In this document: positions 27,731 to 36,872 of the stretch, piece by piece | Layout: each line of letters opens with the position of its first letter | Numbering within the stretch: the first letter of the stretch is position 1 | Assembly: GCF_000420085.1 (NCBI RefSeq) | Contig: NZ_ATUG01000002.1 | Location: forward strand, 1,550,001 to 1,614,000 | Origin: Desulfospira joergensenii DSM 10085 | GTDB lineage: Bacteria; Desulfobacterota; Desulfobacteria; Desulfobacterales; Desulfobacteraceae | Length of the DNA stretch: 64,000 bases | Reading direction: 5' to 3' | The notes under the pieces: generated by a model | What the model was told of the DNA's origin: nothing | Seen by the model: the letters and a program-made list of their open reading frames with translations, nothing else | Database searches by the model: none | Position numbers and translations under genes: made by a program

Positions 27731-28858
27731 ATGGACGCACTATTTCTTGATTTTTTTCATAACACGGGGTTTTACCTGTGTGATTACCGGAACATCATCA
27801 TGATCATCATCGGCATGGTGTTTATCTACCTGGGCATTGCCAAGGATTATGAACCCCTGCTGCTGGTGCCCATCGGATTCGGCATGCTCGTGGGCAATAT
27901 CCCCATTTTCAAGGGCCTGGGCCTGGGGATCTATGAGAACAACTCCGTTCTCCATTATCTCTATTTCGGGGTGACCCAGGGCATCTATCCCCCCCTGATA
28001 TTTCTGGGGATCGGGGCCATGACCGATTTTTCCACCCTGCTGGCCAGGCCGGTGCTCATGCTTCTGGGGGCTGCAGCCCAGGCCGGGATTTTCATCACCT
28101 TTCTGGGAGCCCTGGCCCTGGGGTTTGCTCCCAATGAGGCCTCTGCCATCGGGATTATCGGCGGGGCGGACGGCCCCACGGCCATCTTCCTGACAGCCAA
28201 GCTGGCGCCCAAACTCATCGGTCCCATTGCCGTGGCGGCCTACTCCTATATGGCCCTGGTCCCGGTGATCCAGCCGCCCATCATGAGACTGCTGACCACC
28301 CGTAAGGAAAGGCTTATCCGAATGGAAGAACCCAGGGTGGTCTCCAAACAGGAAAAGATGATTTTCCCCATTGTGGCCTTTCTGCTCTGCTGCTTTCTGG
28401 CCCCGGCGGCCCTTCCCCTGCTGGGCATGCTCTGCTTTGGGAACGTCATCAAAGAGGCCGTGGTCACCGAGCGCCTGGCTGTCACGGCAAGGAATGCCAT
28501 CATCGATACGGCCACCATTCTTTTGGGGATCACCGTGGGGGCCTCCACCCAGGGAGATGTGTTTCTGACCTCAAAATCCGTGGGTATCTTTATCCTGGGG
28601 GCCACCTCCTTCTGCGTGGCCACTGCCTGCGGACTTCTGTTTGCCAAGTTCATGAACCTGTTTTTAAAGTCCAAGATCAATCCCCTGCTGGGTGCGGCCG
28701 GGGTTTCTGCGGTACCGGATTCCGCCCGGGTGGTCCAGGTCGTGGGACAGAAGGAAGACCCGACCAATTTTCTGCTCATGCATGCCATGGCCCCCAACGT
28801 GTCCGGGGTCATCGGATCGGCCATTGCCGCCGGGGTGCTGTGGAGCCTCATGGCATAA
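27731..28858 (+). CDS. oadB: Sodium ion-translocating decarboxylase beta subunit (OadB/MmdB)
   Basis: 375 residues, highly conserved membrane protein. GIIGGADGPTAIF near residue 139 holds the sodium-binding aspartate; KLAPKLIGPIAVAAYSYMALVPVIQPPIMRLLTT and the late MHAMAPNVSGVIGSAIAAGV are family signatures. It couples decarboxylation of oxaloacetate, methylmalonyl-CoA or glutaconyl-CoA to Na+ export. The carboxyltransferase alpha subunit and biotin carrier are not next to it, so the substrate cannot be assigned. Confidence 0.92.
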   Translation: MDALFLDFFHNTGFYLCDYRNIIMIIIGMVFIYLGIAKDYEPLLLVPIGFGMLVGNIPIFKGLGLGIYENNSVLHYLYFGVTQGIYPPLIFLGIGAMTDFSTLLARPVLMLLGAAAQAGIFITFLGALALGFAPNEASAIGIIGGADGPTAIFLTAKLAPKLIGPIAVAAYSYMALVPVIQPPIMRLLTTRKERLIRMEEPRVVSKQEKMIFPIVAFLLCCFLAPAALPLLGMLCFGNVIKEAVVTERLAVTARNAIIDTATILLGITVGASTQGDVFLTSKSVGIFILGATSFCVATACGLLFAKFMNLFLKSKINPLLGAAGVSAVPDSARVVQVVGQKEDPTNFLLMHAMAPNVSGVIGSAIAAGVLWSLMA

Positions 28859-28958
28859 CAATCAACAATTGAGGGTTGATAAGGCTTTGTACCCGTTTTT
28901 AATTATTCCGGAGCGCCGGATGAGGCCGGTGATGGGCAGGCGCAGATAAAAATTTTAA

Positions 28959-28991
28959 AAAGGGGTGGCCCCCGGGCCGTCCTTATTTTTT
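28959..28991 (+). terminator. Probable terminator after oadB
   Basis: AAGGGGTGGCC pairs imperfectly with GGCCGTCCTT around a CCCCGG loop, followed by ATTTTTT. About 100 bp after the oadB stop. Confidence 0.6.
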
Positions 28992-29067
28992 GCAAAGAGA
29001 TTTTGGGCAAGGGCAATTTTGTCCAAGATTTGCTTTTAAGATCCAGGTATCTGATTTATGATAAATC

Positions 29068-29937
29068 ATGGATACCGACTCAAGACAAAACCCCGGCAGC
29101 ACTTCGGAGGATCAGACCCTGTTTTCCAGGTTTCCCGAACTGGGGAATCTTGAGATTCTCCACGCCTCCTACAGGAAACAGGAATTCCAGCCCCATTTCC
29201 ATGAGGGCCACGTCATCGGAGTCATTGAAAAGGGATGCCTGGGATTTGACTATAGGGGAGAGAAGGTCGCGGCCGGACCCGGGGAGATCAACATTGCCGA
29301 TCCCGGAGAGGTGCACAACGGGTTTGCCCTTTCAGACCGGGGCTGGCAGTACCGGATGTTTTACCTGGCCCCCGGGCAGCTCCATACCGCCTATGAAGAG
29401 ATCTGTGAAAAATCCTGTTCCATGCCCTTTTTTAAAAAAGGGGTGATCCGGGACCCCGGGCTTGCCAGGGAGATCCACAGCCTTCACCGGGCGGTCCAGG
29501 ATCCCAGGGTATCTATCCTGGAGAAGGAATCCAGGCTGATCACCCTTGTCCTGAACCTGGTCCGCCGCCATGCCCCGGAAAGCCCCGGTCCCATAAAACC
29601 GGGAAAGGAAAAACGATCCGTGGCCAGGCTGCGGTCCTATATCAACGACCGGTTTCATGCCGGTCTTACCCTGGATGATTTGGGCCGTGAAGCCGGGTTA
29701 AGCAAGTATTATCTGCTCAGGTCCTTTAAAGCCCACACCGGAATGACCCCCCATGCCTATCTCAGCTTTGTCCGGGCCGGAAAGGCCAGGGAGATGATGG
29801 ACAGAGGGCTGGCCATCGCAGAAACCGCCCAGGAAGCCGGTTTCTTTGACCAGAGCCATCTGAACAGGATCTTTAAAAAAGTCTTTGGCATTACCCCGGG
29901 TCAGTATGCAGCCTCTGCCGGAAAACCCAAAAAATAA
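29068..29937 (+). CDS. AraC family transcriptional regulator with cupin sensor
   Basis: 289 residues. The N-terminal cupin reads FQPHFHEGHVIGVIEKG and PGEINIADPGEVHNGFA, the AraC-binding effector domain. The C-terminal pair of helix-turn-helix units is GLTLDDLGREAGLSKYYLLRSFKAHTG and AETAQEAGFFDQSHLNRIFKKVFG. It ends 78 bp before IorA on the same strand, so it is the obvious regulator of the aryl-acid operon. An imperfect inverted repeat TTGGGCAA ... TTGTCCAA upstream (29003-29026) could be its operator. Effector unknown. Confidence 0.88.
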   Translation: MDTDSRQNPGSTSEDQTLFSRFPELGNLEILHASYRKQEFQPHFHEGHVIGVIEKGCLGFDYRGEKVAAGPGEINIADPGEVHNGFALSDRGWQYRMFYLAPGQLHTAYEEICEKSCSMPFFKKGVIRDPGLAREIHSLHRAVQDPRVSILEKESRLITLVLNLVRRHAPESPGPIKPGKEKRSVARLRSYINDRFHAGLTLDDLGREAGLSKYYLLRSFKAHTGMTPHAYLSFVRAGKAREMMDRGLAIAETAQEAGFFDQSHLNRIFKKVFGITPGQYAASAGKPKK

Positions 29938-30015
29938 ATTGATTTTTCCCTGATTCTCTGCGATGTTACTCCCCGCAGAAACAGATAACCCAATGAATGG
30001 ATGCGGATAAGGATT

Positions 30016-31836
30016 ATGACCGAACAAAGACTGATGCTGGGGAACGAGGCACTGGCATACGGACTGCTCAAAAGCGGCTGCCAGATGGCAATAGCATACC
30101 CCGGAACCCCGTCTTCGGAGATTCTCTCCTCTTTTGTCTCCCTGAAAAAAGAGATGGATATACCGGTCCATGCCCAATGGGCCGTGAATGAGAAGGTGGC
30201 CTTTGAAACCGCCTATGCCGGGGCCCAGGCCGGCCTGAGAACCGCCGTGGCCATGAAGCAGGTGGGACTGAATGTGGCGGCAGACCCTTTGATGAGTGCC
30301 GTCTACCTGGGGGTAAAAGGGGGATTCATCGTCATCAGTGCTGATGACCCCGGACCCCACTCCTCCCAGACCGAGCAGGATTCCAGGCTCATGGCCCTCA
30401 TGGCAAAGATGCCGGTCCTGGATCCGGACTCTCCGGTCCAGGCCGGAGAAATGGCCGGCCTGGCCTATGAACTTTCCGAAACCTTTGAGATTCCGGTCAT
30501 GGTCCGGCCCACCACCCGGGTCTGCCATTCCCGGCAGAGCCTGGACCTTCCCGGGATCCGGTTCGAGCCCAGGGAGGCGGCTTTTGAAAAGAATCCGGCC
30601 CGATGGGCGGCCACGCCCAAGTTCCGGCTCAAGCTCCACAAAGATCTGGAAGAGAAACTGGCCGGGATCGCAGAGTATGAGCCGACAGCCCCGGTTCTTG
30701 TGGCCGGGGATCCGGCCCGTTCCGGAAAAGCCATCGTGGTCTCTGGGGTGGCTGCGGCCAATGCCAGGGATGTAGTCAAGGATATGGGTCTTGATATCCC
30801 TGTCTTTCAGGTGATTCAGCCCTATCCCCTTCACACCAAATTTATCGAGAAAATGGAAGCCTACAAGCAGATCCTGATCCTGGAGGAAACCACCGGGGTC
30901 CTGGAAATGCAGTTCAGGGACCGGTCCCGGGTCCAGGGAAAAGAGTCCGGGTATGTCTCCCGCACCGGAGAACTGCTGCCCGAGGACATTGAAGACCTGA
31001 TCTCCCGGTTTAGCGGGAAAGAATATACCCGGCCCCAACTGCCCGACATCCCGGGCAGAAGACCCACCCTCTGTGCCGGCTGTCCCCACAGGGCCAGTTT
31101 TTTTGCCATTAAAAAGGCGGCCCCGAAAGGGATCTATACCAGCGACATCGGCTGCTATACCCTGGGAATGAACCTGGGGGCCGTGGACACGGTGCTCTGC
31201 ATGGGAGCCGGAATCAGCCAGGCCGCGGGTTTCACCCTGGCCTATGCCAACAATAAGAAGAAGCCGCCGGTGGTCTCCACCATCGGAGATTCCACCTTTT
31301 TCCATTCCGGTATCCCGGCACTTGTGGAAACCGTGGTCCGCAAGATCCCCTTTGTGCTGGTGATTCTGGACAACCGGACCACGGCCATGACCGGCCACCA
31401 GCCCACTCCGGCCTCCGGGTTTGATGCTTCAGGAGAGCCGGGCGCATCGGTGAGCATTGAAAAGATCGTTGAAGGCTGCGGGGTGGGGTTCTGTAAAGAG
31501 GGAAATCCCAATGATCTTCCCCGGTTTATCTCCCTTCTCAAAGAAGCTCTGGCCTTCTGCAAGGAGAAGGGGCCTGCCGTGGTCATCTCCCGGTATCCCT
31601 GTCTGCTCAACATGGACCGGGCCGCTCTCAAAGAAACCTATACAAAGGTGAGGGTGGACCCGGATTCCTGTGACGGGTGCGGCTATTGCGTCAACCACTT
31701 TGAATGCCCGGCCCTGTCCCTGGATCCGGAAGGGGAGAGGGTCATCCTCGACCCGGGACTGTGCAGCGGCTGCGGGGTCTGCAGCTTTGTCTGCCCCAAG
31801 GGATCACTGGTACGGGAGGAGCAGGAAGATGTCTAA
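30016..31836 (+). CDS. iorA: Indolepyruvate:ferredoxin oxidoreductase alpha subunit
   Basis: 606 residues from ATG 30016 (AAGGA just upstream; ATG 30001 is in frame but lacks a site). Converts aryl-pyruvates plus CoA to aryl-acetyl-CoA, reducing ferredoxin. Order: pyrimidine-binding domain (YPGTPSSEIL near residue 30), TPP domain with the GDSTFFHSG...N motif near 425, and a C-terminal dicluster ferredoxin region CDGCGYC and CSGCGVCSFVCP near residues 550-590. Overlaps iorB by 8 bp. Confidence 0.95.
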   Translation: MTEQRLMLGNEALAYGLLKSGCQMAIAYPGTPSSEILSSFVSLKKEMDIPVHAQWAVNEKVAFETAYAGAQAGLRTAVAMKQVGLNVAADPLMSAVYLGVKGGFIVISADDPGPHSSQTEQDSRLMALMAKMPVLDPDSPVQAGEMAGLAYELSETFEIPVMVRPTTRVCHSRQSLDLPGIRFEPREAAFEKNPARWAATPKFRLKLHKDLEEKLAGIAEYEPTAPVLVAGDPARSGKAIVVSGVAAANARDVVKDMGLDIPVFQVIQPYPLHTKFIEKMEAYKQILILEETTGVLEMQFRDRSRVQGKESGYVSRTGELLPEDIEDLISRFSGKEYTRPQLPDIPGRRPTLCAGCPHRASFFAIKKAAPKGIYTSDIGCYTLGMNLGAVDTVLCMGAGISQAAGFTLAYANNKKKPPVVSTIGDSTFFHSGIPALVETVVRKIPFVLVILDNRTTAMTGHQPTPASGFDASGEPGASVSIEKIVEGCGVGFCKEGNPNDLPRFISLLKEALAFCKEKGPAVVISRYPCLLNMDRAALKETYTKVRVDPDSCDGCGYCVNHFECPALSLDPEGERVILDPGLCSGCGVCSFVCPKGSLVREEQEDV

Positions 31837-32383
31837 TAACCAGCAGATTATCATTTCGGGCCTGGGAGGACAGGGGGTCCTTTTTATTACCAAGCTTCTG
31901 GCCGGGGCTGCCATGGCCGGGAATTACCGGGTGATGACATCGGAAACCCACGGCATGGCCCAGAGGGGCGGAAACGTGATCTCCTATCTCAAGATCGGAG
32001 ATTTTTCCGGTCCCCTGATCCGGCCGGGAAAGGCAGACGGTCTCATTGCCCTGAAAGAGGAGAGTTTTCACCACCATAGTTATTTCCTCAAACCCCGGGG
32101 AGTGGGTGTGGTGAACAGCCCGGCCATGCCAGAAGCACCGGGTTTCCAAGTCTATTCCGGGGATGCCGAGTCCCTGGCCTTGGAAGCCGGCAGCCCCCAG
32201 TCCGTGAACGTGGTCATGCTCGGATTTTTTACGGCAGCCATGGAAAAAAGAACAGATATCATCTCCATGGATTGCCTGGCCGAAGTCATCCAAGAGAAGT
32301 TCAGGGGAAAAGAGAAAATTACAACCGGGATTCTGGATTTGCTGGAATCCGGCTATAGATTGTACAAAAAGGGAAGATCATGA
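31829..32383 (+). CDS. iorB: Indolepyruvate:ferredoxin oxidoreductase beta subunit
   Basis: 184 residues from ATG 31829, preceded by GGAGGAGCAGGAAG. The gamma-type domain begins IIISGLGGQGVLFITKLLAGAAM, and ETHGMAQRGGNV near residue 40 is diagnostic. It completes the enzyme with IorA. Overlaps the next gene, the CoA ligase, by 4 bp. Confidence 0.94.
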   Translation: MSNNQQIIISGLGGQGVLFITKLLAGAAMAGNYRVMTSETHGMAQRGGNVISYLKIGDFSGPLIRPGKADGLIALKEESFHHHSYFLKPRGVGVVNSPAMPEAPGFQVYSGDAESLALEAGSPQSVNVVMLGFFTAAMEKRTDIISMDCLAEVIQEKFRGKEKITTGILDLLESGYRLYKKGRS

Positions 32384-33669
32384 GTTTCATACCCTATGAA
32401 ATGACCGGGGAAAAGATCAGACAGATCCAGTCCCAGGGGCTGAAGTGGACCGTGGCCCATGCCTTTGAGAACGCTTCCTATTATCGGAAAAAATTTAAGG
32501 ATGCAGGGTGCGAGCCAGGGGATATCTCCGGTCTCGACGATCTTCAAAAGCTCCCCTTTACCGATAAACAGGATTTTGCCGAGGATTATCCCTTTCCTTT
32601 GCGGGCGGCGCCCATGGAAGATATCGTGAGGATCCACGGCTCCTCCGGAACCACGGGAAAACGAAAGATCCTCTGCTACACAGCCAAGGACATTGACAAT
32701 TGGGCCAATATTTTTGCCCGGTGTTATGAGCTGGCCGGGGTGACCCGGGAAGACCGGGTCCAGATCGCCGTGGGGTACGGCCTGTGGACGGCCGGGGTGG
32801 GGTTCCAGAACGGGTGCGAGCGCCTGGGCGCCATGGCCCTTCCCCTGGGACCGGCCAATGTGGAGATGCACCTGGACATGTTCATGGATCTCCAGCCCAC
32901 GGTGTTCTGCGCCACGGCATCCATGGCCCTGCTCATGGCCGAGGAGATCGAGAAGAGGAACCTGTCCTCAAAGATCAATTTAAAGACCATCATCCTGGGC
33001 GCGGAACGCCACAGCCTGTCCATGCGCCGGAGAATCCAGGAGATCACCGGGGTTGAGCATATCCACGACATCTACGGCATGACCGAGCTCTATGGTCCGG
33101 GCACGGGTCTGGACTGCGCCGAGCATACCGGAATTCATTACTGGGCCGATCATTTTATCTTTGAGATCGTGGATCCGGTGAGTCTCAAACCCCTTCCCAT
33201 GGGAGAGGAGGGGGAGCTGGTGGTCACCACCCTGAAAAAAGAGGGCACCCCTTTGATCCGCTATCGGACCCATGATGTGACCCGGCTCATTTCCGAATCC
33301 TGTGAATGCGGGGTTCCTTTTCCCAAGCATGCCGGCATTTCCGGCCGGACAGACGACATGTTCATCTTCAGGGCCGTGAATATCTACCCCAGCCAGATCG
33401 ACGATATCCTGGGCAAGGTAGATGAGGTGGGAAGCGAATACCAGATCCATCTGGCCCAGAACCAGGACGGCAGGGATTATATGACCGTCCGGGTGGAGAG
33501 AAAATCAGATGCATCCAACTGGGAGGACCAGGCGATCAGTGACCGAATTTCGAGAAACATCCGGGAAAAACTGATGGTCAGAAGCCGGGTGGACATCGTG
33601 GACTACGGCAGCCTGCCCCGCACGGAACGGAAAAGCCGGCGGGTATTTGATAAAAGAATCGAAAAATAA
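32380..33669 (+). CDS. paaK: Phenylacetate-CoA ligase
   Basis: 429 residues, the normal size. AMP-forming ligase motifs: IHGSSGTTGKRKI near residue 85, DIYGMTELYGPG near 230, and a C-terminal domain with RTDDMFIFRAVNIYPSQID. Activates phenylacetate or a related aryl-acetate to the CoA ester with ATP. The 4-bp overlap with iorB says the two activities are made together. IorAB plus this ligase reach the same aryl-acetyl-CoA from the keto acid or from the free acid. Confidence 0.93.
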   Translation: MSFIPYEMTGEKIRQIQSQGLKWTVAHAFENASYYRKKFKDAGCEPGDISGLDDLQKLPFTDKQDFAEDYPFPLRAAPMEDIVRIHGSSGTTGKRKILCYTAKDIDNWANIFARCYELAGVTREDRVQIAVGYGLWTAGVGFQNGCERLGAMALPLGPANVEMHLDMFMDLQPTVFCATASMALLMAEEIEKRNLSSKINLKTIILGAERHSLSMRRRIQEITGVEHIHDIYGMTELYGPGTGLDCAEHTGIHYWADHFIFEIVDPVSLKPLPMGEEGELVVTTLKKEGTPLIRYRTHDVTRLISESCECGVPFPKHAGISGRTDDMFIFRAVNIYPSQIDDILGKVDEVGSEYQIHLAQNQDGRDYMTVRVERKSDASNWEDQAISDRISRNIREKLMVRSRVDIVDYGSLPRTERKSRRVFDKRIEK

Positions 33670-33706
33670 ATCAGCGGCAAATCACAATCAAAGGGAGGAC
33701 TTTGAA

Positions 33707-34729
33707 ATGAAATTAAGAACCTTATCCATGGCCGTGATCAGTCTGGGTTTCACCCTGGCGATCTTTCTGGGCACAGCCATACCTTCGGCCTGGGCCAAGG
33801 GCGTCAGCCTCAACTATGCCAATTTCCCGCCGGCGCCAACCTTTCCCTGCGTACAGATGGAAAGATGGAAGACTGAAGTGGAAAAAAGAACCGATGGCGC
33901 AGTCAGTGTCAATACCTTTCCCGGCGGCACCCTGCTGGGGGCCAAGGATATGATGGACGGGGTCATCAACGGCCAGGCCGATATCGGATGTATCTGCATG
34001 GCTTACCAGCCCGGCCGCTTCATGGTCACCAATGCAACCAGCCTTCCCTTGAACATCCCCGATGCAAAGACGGGAAGCCTGGTTCTTTTGGATCTCTACA
34101 ATCAGTATCAGCCTGAATCCTTTAAAAAGGTCAAGGTATTGACCATGTTCGTGTCTGCCCCGGCCAATATCATGTCCAAGGAGCCGGTAAAGAGCCTGGC
34201 CGATCTCAAGGGCCTGGATCTGAGGGCCTCGGGCGGAGCCGCCCAGATCCTAAAGTCCTGGGGTGCCAACCAGGTGGGCATGCCCATGTCTGCCACGCCC
34301 GAAGCCCTGCAGAAAGGTGTGGTCAAGGGGCTGTTCTCCTCCCTGGAAGTCATGAAAGACCTCAAGTTTGCCGAGATCTGCAAGAACGTCACCAATACCG
34401 ATACCGTGATCTATCCCTTTGCCGTGATCATGAACAAGTCCAAATGGGATGGTCTTCCCGACAAGGTAAAAAAGGTCATGGACGATCTTTCTGTGGAACA
34501 GGCCGCATGGACAGGGGAGTACATGGACAATCATGTAAAGGAATCCATGGCCTGGTCAAAGGAAAAGCACCAGGTCAAGGTGATCACCCTGACCCCGGAG
34601 CAGAAAAAGGAATGGGACGATAAACTGGCCCCCATTACGGCCAAGTGGATCGAATCTGCCAAGGCAAAGAATCTGCCCGGCGAAAAAATAGTGGATGACA
34701 TCAAGAGTCTCATTAAAAAGCATATGTAA
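33707..34729 (+). CDS. TRAP transporter substrate-binding protein (DctP family)
   Basis: 340 residues from ATG 33707 behind GGGAGGA; signal peptide to about residue 31 (IPSAWAKG). DctP fold features: YANFPPAPTFPCVQMERWKTEVEKRT, NTFPGGTLLGAKDMMDGVINGQADIG, and LADLKGLDLRASGGAAQ, where the arginine contacts the carboxylate of the ligand. Periplasmic. Context suggests an aryl carboxylate such as phenylacetate, not shown by sequence. Confidence 0.92.
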   Translation: MKLRTLSMAVISLGFTLAIFLGTAIPSAWAKGVSLNYANFPPAPTFPCVQMERWKTEVEKRTDGAVSVNTFPGGTLLGAKDMMDGVINGQADIGCICMAYQPGRFMVTNATSLPLNIPDAKTGSLVLLDLYNQYQPESFKKVKVLTMFVSAPANIMSKEPVKSLADLKGLDLRASGGAAQILKSWGANQVGMPMSATPEALQKGVVKGLFSSLEVMKDLKFAEICKNVTNTDTVIYPFAVIMNKSKWDGLPDKVKKVMDDLSVEQAAWTGEYMDNHVKESMAWSKEKHQVKVITLTPEQKKEWDDKLAPITAKWIESAKAKNLPGEKIVDDIKSLIKKHM

Positions 34730-34735
34730 AACCCA

Positions 34736-35230
34736 ATGAAATATCTGGAAAAAATCAACGACCGCCTCAACCGGTGGGCAGCGGCCGGGGCCGGGGTGAT
34801 CCTGGTTTCCATGATCCTGCTCACCTTTGCCAATATCGTTTTAAGAAAGGTCTGGATGCCGGTCCGGGGAACCTATGAGATCATGGGGTTTGCCGGGGCC
34901 GTGCTCACGGCCCTGGCCATGGGAATCACCCAGAAGAAGAAAGAGCATATCCATGTGGATATCCTGTTCAACCGGTTTCCCGGTCCGGTGAAACAGGCTC
35001 TCGGCGCTGTGAACACAGGGATCTGTGCCGCTTTTTTTTCCGTTGCCGGGTGGTTTGTGGCCAAAAAGGGCCATACCCTTTACGAGACCGGGGAGGTGTC
35101 CGAAACCCTGCGGATCGTCTATTACCCCTTTGCCTATGTGGTGGCGGCCGGCTGTTTTCTTCTGGCCGTCATCCTGTTTACCGATATGCTCCTTTGCTTT
35201 GGCAGGGACAAAAAGGATAAAACCGGATGA
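34736..35230 (+). CDS. TRAP transporter small permease (DctQ family)
   Basis: 164 residues, four membrane helices. The conserved ANIVLRKV near residue 23 and TALAMGITQKKKEHIHVDI near 55 are DctQ hallmarks. Six bases separate it from the DctP gene; it overlaps DctM by 4 bp. Confidence 0.9.
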   Translation: MKYLEKINDRLNRWAAAGAGVILVSMILLTFANIVLRKVWMPVRGTYEIMGFAGAVLTALAMGITQKKKEHIHVDILFNRFPGPVKQALGAVNTGICAAFFSVAGWFVAKKGHTLYETGEVSETLRIVYYPFAYVVAAGCFLLAVILFTDMLLCFGRDKKDKTG

Positions 35231-36528
35231 GTCTGACCCTGATCGGGATTCTGGGCATTGGAATCCTGCTGCTGCTGCTGTTCGTATTCGGGATGCCCGT
35301 AAGCTTTGCCATGGCCCTGGTGGGCTTCTGCGGATTCTCCTATATCCTCAATTTCAACGCCGGGGCCAACATGGTCTCCTCGGAGCTCTGGTCGGTTTTT
35401 TCCAAGTACGGGCTCACCGTGATTCCCATGTTCGTGTTCATGGGGCAGATCGCCTTTTATTCAGGGGTCAATGAAAAGCTCTACCAGGCCGCCTATAAAT
35501 GGGTGGGCCATATAAGGGGCGGGATTGCCATGGCCACCATCCTGGCCTGCTCGGCCTTTGCCGCCATCTGCGGATCCAATACAGCCACCGCCGCCACCAT
35601 GACCACGGTGGCCTTTCCCCAGATGTCAAAGTTCAAGTATAAACCTTTGCTTTCCACCGGAGCCATTGCCTGTGGCTCCACCCTGGGGGTGGTCATCCCC
35701 CCTTCGGTGGTGCTGATCATCATCGGGCTCTCCACGGAGCAGTCCATTGCCCGGCTTTTTTACGGGGGCATCGGTGCCGGAATTCTTCTCAGTCTTCTTC
35801 TGATGGCCACGGTCTATGTCCTTTGCCGGCTCAATCCTAGCTGGGGACCGGCCGGTCCGAAATCGAGTTTTGACGAGAAGATCCGTTCCCTTTCCGGGGC
35901 TGTGGAGATGATGATCCTGTTTTTCTTGATCATGACCGGGCTTTACGTGGGCTATTTCACCCCCAGCGAGGCGGGGGGAGCCGGGGCCTTTTTCGCCGTG
36001 GTCATCAGCCTGGTCCGGCGGTCCCTGTCCTGGGAAAATTTCCTTAAAGCGGTTCAGGATACCCTGCGGATCTCCTGCATGGTCATCCTGCTCATTGCCG
36101 GGGCCATGATCCTGGGCAAGTTCCTGACCCTGACCCGGATTCCCTTTAACATGGCCTCCTGGGTGGCCTCTCTGCCGGTGCCCGGCACCATGGTCCTGGG
36201 CGTGATCTTTTTGATGTACGCCGTGGGCGGGGCCATCATGGACGCCCTGGCCCTGCTGCTCATCACCATTCCCATCTTCTTTCCCGTGGCCAGTGAACTG
36301 GGATGCGATCCGGTCTGGTTTGCCGTTCTCATCACCGTGGTCACCACCCTGGGGGCAGTGACCCCGCCCGTGGGCGCCACCACCTATGTGGTGGCCGGCA
36401 TGGCCAGGGAAACAGGACTCAAGGAAGTTTTCAAGGGGGTCTCTTTTTTCCTCCCCGCCTATGTGGTCTGTATTGTCCTGCTCATGGTTTTCCCCTGGAT
36501 TATCACTTTTCTGCCCGGGCTCTTGTAA
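35227..36528 (+). CDS. TRAP transporter large permease (DctM family)
   Basis: 433 residues, about 12 helices. GSNTATAATMTTVAFPQM near residue 115, STLGVVIPPSVVLIIIG near 150 and the late LGAVTPPVGATTYVVAGM are the family signatures of the Na+-coupled channel. Last gene of the aryl-acid operon; a long hairpin structure follows. Confidence 0.93.
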   Translation: MSLTLIGILGIGILLLLLFVFGMPVSFAMALVGFCGFSYILNFNAGANMVSSELWSVFSKYGLTVIPMFVFMGQIAFYSGVNEKLYQAAYKWVGHIRGGIAMATILACSAFAAICGSNTATAATMTTVAFPQMSKFKYKPLLSTGAIACGSTLGVVIPPSVVLIIIGLSTEQSIARLFYGGIGAGILLSLLLMATVYVLCRLNPSWGPAGPKSSFDEKIRSLSGAVEMMILFFLIMTGLYVGYFTPSEAGGAGAFFAVVISLVRRSLSWENFLKAVQDTLRISCMVILLIAGAMILGKFLTLTRIPFNMASWVASLPVPGTMVLGVIFLMYAVGGAIMDALALLLITIPIFFPVASELGCDPVWFAVLITVVTTLGAVTPPVGATTYVVAGMARETGLKEVFKGVSFFLPAYVVCIVLLMVFPWIITFLPGLL

Positions 36529-36534
36529 AATCGC

Positions 36535-36637
36535 AAAACCGTCCGGTTATGAAATAAAAAAAGGTATTGTTCCCGGATCTGAAGAAGGCCGGGCAGGGCA
36601 TTGCCTTAGAATCCATCCTGTCCGGTTTGACGGTTTT
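36535..36637. other. Nested imperfect hairpin after the TRAP operon
   Basis: AAAACCGTC at 36535-36543 pairs with GACGGTTTT at 36629-36637, with CCGG pairing continuing inward and an inner AAGG...CCCGG / CCGGG...CCTT stem. The ~103-nt element begins 7 bp after the DctM stop. It could be a 3' stabiliser, a terminator without a clean U tract, or a small palindromic repeat. The surrounding 344-bp gap holds no gene. Confidence 0.5.
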
Positions 36638-36645
36638 GAAGAAAG

Positions 36646-36665
36646 TTTAAAGAATTTTCTTTAAA
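36646..36665. promoter_or_regulatory. AT-rich palindrome upstream of the histidine kinase
   Basis: TTTAAAGAA and TTCTTTAAA face each other across TT. A TATAAC hexamer follows at 36681-36686, so the dyad would overlap the -35 area of a promoter reading toward the histidine kinase at 36873. Confidence 0.35.
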
Positions 36666-36872
36666 TCCTTTGAAGTTTATTATAACAGAGATGGAGATAT
36701 GCGGCCCGTAACCGGAAAAGGCCTGTTCATTTTAACCGGGAAGGGCTTGCCCCGGCTGAAAAAGGCAGCCTAACGCGGCTTTTGGCCTTTGGGGGAAGAA
36801 TAGCTGAGAATCCTGATCCGCTCCACAGGATTTGGTTTTTGAAATATAAATGAATGAGGCGGGTGATCGGAT

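Noticed and set aside
29698..31398. 566-codon frame on the minus strand across AraC and iorA
   Set aside because: It is the antisense of well-conserved genes with clear motifs; GC-rich codon bias keeps the opposite strand open. Its translation is rich in Gly, His, Asp and Pro without a family match and has no ribosome site.
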